64,000 bases of DNA, taken from Heterodera schachtii. Its lineage: Eukaryota; Nematoda; Chromadorea; Rhabditida; Heteroderidae. The stretch is taken from contig SIJG01000011.1 of NCBI GenBank assembly GCA_023374025.1, forward strand, positions 2,362,071-2,426,070, written 5' to 3'. The position numbers and the translations under genes are program-made. This document shows, one piece after another, positions 58,553 to 64,000 of the stretch. The stretch's first letter is position 1, and the number at the start of each line of letters is the position of its first letter. The notes under the pieces are model-generated. The model was not told the DNA's origin. It saw only the letters and a program-made list of their open reading frames with translations, and did not search any database.

Positions 58553-61500
58553 CACCTGTTATATTTAAAAATAAAGCTAAATACAAGCAAATAAAATTTA
58601 AATATGAAGTTTAATTAATGTAAAATCTAAAACATATTCCGAAAATAAATCTCAAATGCCAAGTAAAACTTATTGGACTTACGAACGAAGGAAACTAAAC
58701 ATATAAATATTCATTAAAAATTAAATATCTATCTTAGTCCATACAAAAAACTTAAATATAAATAATATTATTTCAAGAAATTAATTTAATAAATCTACCT
58801 GCACCAAGCAAAAGCACATCAAGCGCTGTCTTTTTCGCGAGGAAAAACAATGATCTATTTTTAAATTTGCAAGCAAAACTTTAGAAATAAAAGTACATTA
58901 AAAATAAAATCGAATTAGAAAGAAATGGACAATATCAAAACTTGATTACGAAGATTGAAAGTGCATTTAATTTAAATTTGCTATAAAATTTTTAAATTCA
59001 ATAATCAGAAAAATGAAAATATGTTAAATTCAAAAGTAATTTTACAAAAATATAACTGTATTGCAAAAAAAAAGATATTAAAGTGGAATTATTGTAAAAT
59101 AAACAAAAAATGAAAATGAAGGTATAAAATCTGTAATTCAAATTAATGTGAAAAATTAAAGAGACGCGTAATTGTAAAGTCAATTATTGAGACGCGCACC
59201 TCATGTATATTTTTTATATCCACTTTATTAAATGACAATAAAATTTTCAAAAGTACAATTTTATTCGATTCATAGCATCATAATTTAGGTAAACACCAAA
59301 TAAAAAATATATTAAGGCTAAAATTCAAAATTTACCAAAATAGATTGCAGTTATATAATTATCTGAGCAAATATTAATTTTAAAAGCATTTTCTAAACTT
59401 ATATTTCTTATGAAGATTCAATTTAAAGTTTTATTTGAAAATTTACCGCTAATTTTTTAGAATATTGAACTTCCAAATTTTTATATTTTTATATATGTTA
59501 AAACAGGATTACATTTTTATATAAATAAATTTTTTTCCAAAATTTCTTTAAAAAGTTAAAAATTTTCGATTATTAAGGGTGTTTTTTTTATAAATTCCCA
59601 AAAAGTCGTTCCTTTGGGGAGTATCTGACCCCGATTCATTTTGAAATTCCACCATCACCTGAACACTCTCCTTTGTCAGATAAAATTCTTTTTCTACTTT
59701 AATTATCAATAAAATTATAATTATATATACATATATATATATATATATCATTAAATTAATATGAAAAACGGAAAAATTAATTAAAAGATGAGAAGCATTT
59801 TATACCTTCTTTACTTTAAATATTCATAATCACGAACAGCAAAAAGCAAACAAAAAAGGAGAAAAAATATAAAAATTTTGTTTAAGAACAACAATCCATC
59901 ATCTGGAATAGATACAGTATAATAATATAATTATGTATAGGTGTTATGAGGAAAAGAAAATTAAACTTAAATAGGAAAAGCTGAATTACGTTTTCAAAAA
60001 AACAGAATTTGGATAAAAAATCAATGAAATTTATATTAATAAAATATGTCAAAATTAATTTTATAAATGCCAATAAAATCATATTTTAGTTAATTTAAAA
60101 AACATAAAAAATTCACAAACAAGTGCAGGCGTTTTCGAAGAGTTTTGCTCGCATGTAATATGCAATACATTAATATTAATATTCTGTAGTAATGATGATA
60201 TATTTCTCGTATTTGATACTGATTTTTGACTCCGATGCTTTTTATAAATTATTGATTTATTTTTACATTATTATCATCACCTCAAAATCATTTGATAATG
60301 ATCAAAATATTTTTTGAATATAAACCCGAAAGGAAACGGTAAGATTTACCAATATAAAAATAATTCAAAATATTATTAAAACTATATAATTAATTTACCC
60401 ATTATTTTTAAAGATCTTCCTGCAGCAAAATAAAGTTAATTCAATAATAAATAAATAAATAAGTAAATTTTAATAAATTAAGTATATTTAACTTCAATGC
60501 CTTTGAATGAATAATAATGCCAAGTAAACTCCAATTATACATAATATATATTTATGAAAATACGAATATATTAATAATCTAATTAAAATTGCAATATTAA
60601 TGAATATGAAAATTTATCAAAAAAATTTTTTGAGAAAATTAATAAATCAAATAAAGAATTGCAAATTATTTTAAAAATTTTAAAATAATGAAATAAACTT
60701 AAAATTTTTAAACATTTTTTATATTATTTTTTTAAAAAATCGATGCAAATTTTTGATCAAAAACTTTAACAAACCAAGACTAATTTCTATAATGTACCCA
60801 TCGTCAACTCCTTAATTTTTTAAAATTGTATCCAAATCGTCAATTTCTTAAAGATTTTTTGATATATTTCCTCCTTTGAATTACAAATTCATTTCCGTTA
60901 AATCATCGCAATTTTTTTTAATTAAATATTATTTTTAAAATAAACCTTTATAAATTGTTTTATTATAAGAAATAATCATTTAAATGCGATAAAAATCAAA
61001 TAATCGTAAAATATAAAAATTTTTTCAAAAAATGAAAGCAAAATTAAATAAACGAAGATTCGCAAGAAACCCAAATTATGCGTTTATCCTAAATAATTTA
61101 AAATATGAATCAAATAACCAAATATTAAAATAACCACAATTGAATTAACAAAATAAAAATTAATTGTTATTACTTAAATAAAAAAGATTTTCTTTTCAAT
61201 TATAACAAACGCAAAAAATATATTAATAATTATAATTTTGAATATTACGCCTGATTTGAACCAGAAATCTAACTCTCATTCAACAAATTGGTACAGATTC
61301 TGGTAATAATCTCTTATTAGTATTGAAATTTTAAAGCAAAAAATAAAAGCTTTTCATATTCTTATTGTAAAAGAATGTAACATATGTCAACGTAATGCGC
61401 CAATGAAACATATTGATTCCTAAAATATATAAATGGCCGGAGGCAAAATAACCATTTGAAAGAGTACATGCAGATCTCGCGGGTTAAATATGTAGGACGA

Positions 61501-64000
61501 TTTTCTTAAGTAAAAATTTAATAAACTAATTTAAAAAAGAAAAAATCACGAGAAAAAAAACGATAATTTACCTTTTTAAAACTTAAATTTAAAAAAAATA
61601 AATTTGTAATTTACAGCATATTACGATAAAAAAAAATTATAAATAAAATTTTATTACATGTATAAATGCTAATGATTACAATAAAAAATTAAAAGCAGTT
61701 CATCATCAAAATGTTAAATTGTATTTAGGGTCTGTCATTAAGAAAAAATAGAGTATAATTTTTTAATAATTAAAAAAAATATATATGCCTTTAAAATTAA
61801 ATAGAAAAAATATATAAGGGAAACAATAATAATAATTAAAAAATAATATTGGCAAGGCGAAATTAAATAATTAAAAATTTTTAAATCTTTTAATGGGTGC
61901 CAGCATATGTCTGTGACTTTCACGATAACATAATGAATTTGAGGGGCTAATTAATCACTTATTAAATGATATATAATCAATTAGTACTTTGCTTTTTCAA
62001 TAAAGATAAAAATCAAAATGTCTCCTGACCACGCCGACAAAAAATGAATTAAATATTTAAAATTTTATAATCAAAACAAAATTTTATTAGTTATAAGAAA
62101 TAAAATACTGAAAATGTGCTACATTCTAAAAGCTAAAATTGAAGCAGTGTCTCAACATTGAAATTTTTTGGCTTTTTGGACTTTTTCTCTATTTGTATAC
62201 ATGAGAAAGAAAATATATTGATATCAACTATACAAATAATATAGATAATATACCTTTTTATGAATTAAAATATTGCAATTGGAAAATGTTAAATGAAAAA
62301 CAAAATTAAATTAGAAGATTTTCTACAAACCTTTAACCTATTCTTCTCAATTCCTCAAAAAGTAAAAAGATAAACAAGCTTAATTTAGAAAATCTATTGA
62401 AAAACAAAATCACTATATTATGCCTAATTGGAAATTCTCAATTTTTAGCTATTTTCGATTTCCAAAATATTGTGAGAATACAGAGAATGTTCATGAAGTA
62501 TGCACGGATAAAACCAAAAATAAACTAAGTTTCATTTATATTAATCCTTAAAGATGTATAATATAAAATAAACTAAAAGAAAAACTCATTAATAAACATT
62601 TTTAGGCATATTAGAGTTGTAAGTACAATGACTTTACCAAATAATTTTGACTAAATAAAATAGCTGAACATTAATTTAGTTAATAAAAAATAAAGAATAT
62701 AAATCAATTATATGCAATTGTTAATTGATAGTTTTGATAAATGGAGCTGTTTCGCGATTTTATTCGATCTATGAAAAGTGGCGATATTGTAATGATAAAC
62801 ATTGATTACCTACAAAAATCCATTCATCAAATAAAATCTGCGCATCCGAGGCAAATACTTAAGCAACATTTTAAGGAATATTATTAGTCATTCAATTAGA
62901 GAAATATATACAAGCAAAATAAAAAAGTAAAAAAGTATAATACAATATCTTAATTAATTAAAATATTAATTATAAAGCCTGGAAATTAATAAACAACAGA
63001 AACTAAAGCATGAATATGCGCGTTAATCGCTGATTGGTATTTAAACAACGATAAGGTAAATTTGTGCCCATAAACTCCTCATTTGCTTGGAATGACAGGA
63101 CTCGAAAAAAGCTTACACATGGCGCCCCAAAAGTTTTTAAGCTAAATTTAAAATAATTTTCTTTATCTTTTTAAAAAATAGATTAATGCTTTAAAAACTG
63201 CAATAAAAAATTTACCTAATTAAAAATAATTATTAATCGAAACTAATAGCAATCATTACAATTCATAAAAAATTTCAAATTTGTCAACACATAATGAAGA
63301 TAAGAAATGAGAAAATATAAAAAAGTTAAATATTTAAAATACTCCATGATGAACCTTATAGAATGATTAGTCCATATCAATTAACAAACAAGAATTTTCT
63401 AACTTACTAGAATTATTAAAACCTATATATAGAAAAAATAAGAGTTTATTAAGAAAAATTGCATAATAAATTAAGAAATTTAAAAAAAACCTTCAAATCT
63501 AAGATTATTTGTGAAGACATGGATGAAATCAATTTTAATACTACTGGAGTAAGAATTTTTAAATATTCTTCAATTAACCTAAGAGAATTTATTTCAAATA
63601 ACGAAGAATCAAATAATAAAATCCTAGTAAATAAACGAATAAATAAACGAAAAGTTATTAAATCAATCGCTAGAAATGGAACTTCCTAAATAAGCAGAAA
63701 ATCTTCGTCAGATGGGAAAACTAAAATTGTTATACAATGCATTAGGAAAGATTAGGAGTAAAAAATTATAATCATAGAATAAAAAAAGTTCAAATAAATT
63801 TAAATTCCCATATTTTTGAAGATTAGGAGAAAAACCGTCATAGCACAAAAACAATCAATTATAAGATGATTTTTATTAAAAAAATTTATAATGTAAAAAG
63901 AATCAAATTAATAGCAATTATAACAATAATTATTGTTAAATTTAAAATCTATTACATAAAGTATTCAATGTTTAACTCTTTAAATTAAAAAATGCAAATA
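58553..64000. other. AT-rich matrix to the window end
   Basis: Contains an (AT)n microsatellite at 59722-59749 and the exon-like islets at 58799-58825 and 62975-63150. The 76-codon frame at 63459-63689 is Lys/Asn-rich; it lacks a recognised domain and is within chance length. No gene assigned. Confidence 0.4.
58799..58825 (-). other. 27-nt exon-like islet
   Basis: On the minus strand AAAAAGACAG precedes, GTAGATT follows, and the 27 nt read RLMCFCLVQ. A related patch at 54630 keeps TTTTGCTTGGTGCA but has lost the donor GT. Fits a very small exon with one decayed copy. Confidence 0.28.

Noticed and set aside
57943..58594. Open frames of 204 and 215 codons on both strands
   Set aside because: They only translate the 15-bp array; the unit contains no stop in these frames and the peptides are pure repeats.
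63459..63689. 76-codon Lys/Asn-rich frame as a gene
   Set aside because: Within chance length for this composition, no recognised motif and no clear start context.
1..64000. Ciliate germline DNA with short gene segments among AT-rich spacers
   Set aside because: The islet pattern is reminiscent, but the intact retrotransposon is BEL/Pao, an animal group, and its frame uses the standard code without reassigned stops.

Overview
This window looks like AT-rich nuclear DNA from an invertebrate animal. The only clear protein gene belongs to a BEL/Pao LTR retrotransposon, a group known from animals. Its C-terminal third has a cysteine-rich, membrane-anchored region of the kind that nematode BEL/Pao elements carry as an envelope-like gene, so a nematode is plausible but not proven. 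The gag frame reads through with the standard code. I see no rRNA, convincing tRNA, CRISPR or bacterial-type operon.

Layout. 1-1258 is AT-rich matrix. 1267-2420 is a hAT-like non-autonomous transposon full of GAGAGGCGAGAG words. 2796-7151 is the BEL/Pao element on the minus strand: near-identical LTRs, a 5-bp target duplication and one 1012-codon ORF that joins Gag to an envelope-like tail with pol missing. 7157-40214 is mostly matrix, broken by terminal-inverted-repeat elements at 10723-11408, 15531-15876, about 20687-21255, 21735-22198, 27470-27886, 28166-28956 and 30673-31196. A dense cluster lies at 40223-41826 (three elements, one nested). 41835-44820 is a T-rich block. 47.1-49.1 kb is a second cluster of GC-rich repeats and two very small elements (48390-48539, 48579-48777). 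51703-52307 and 57558-58544 are the last two clear elements; the second carries about 34 tandem copies of a 15-bp unit.

Two element sets stand out. In the first (10723, 20687, 51703), elements share a recognisable backbone, but one short word repeated through the ends differs coherently from element to element. In the second (28166, 40223, 48390, 57558), each element ends in tandem copies of a short unit with a common GACATTT/GACTTTT core and an element-specific tail; each is flanked by an 8-bp target duplication. I read both as families in which a terminal word has been replaced throughout an element.

The matrix is not random. For tens of kilobases the plus strand is A-rich over T, then the bias flips to T-rich at about 41.9-44.8 kb. 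Short GC-richer islets are scattered through it. Several occur as diverged duplicate pairs tens of kilobases apart, and when read on the minus strand the pairs keep reading frame, length and possible splice sites (8.3/37.3 kb, 8.5/37.6 kb, 51.6/55.7 kb, 29.6/63.1 kb). I infer, without proof, that much of the window is long T-rich intron or decayed paralogous gene sequence on the minus strand, with very small exons. No complete host gene can be assembled by reading alone.
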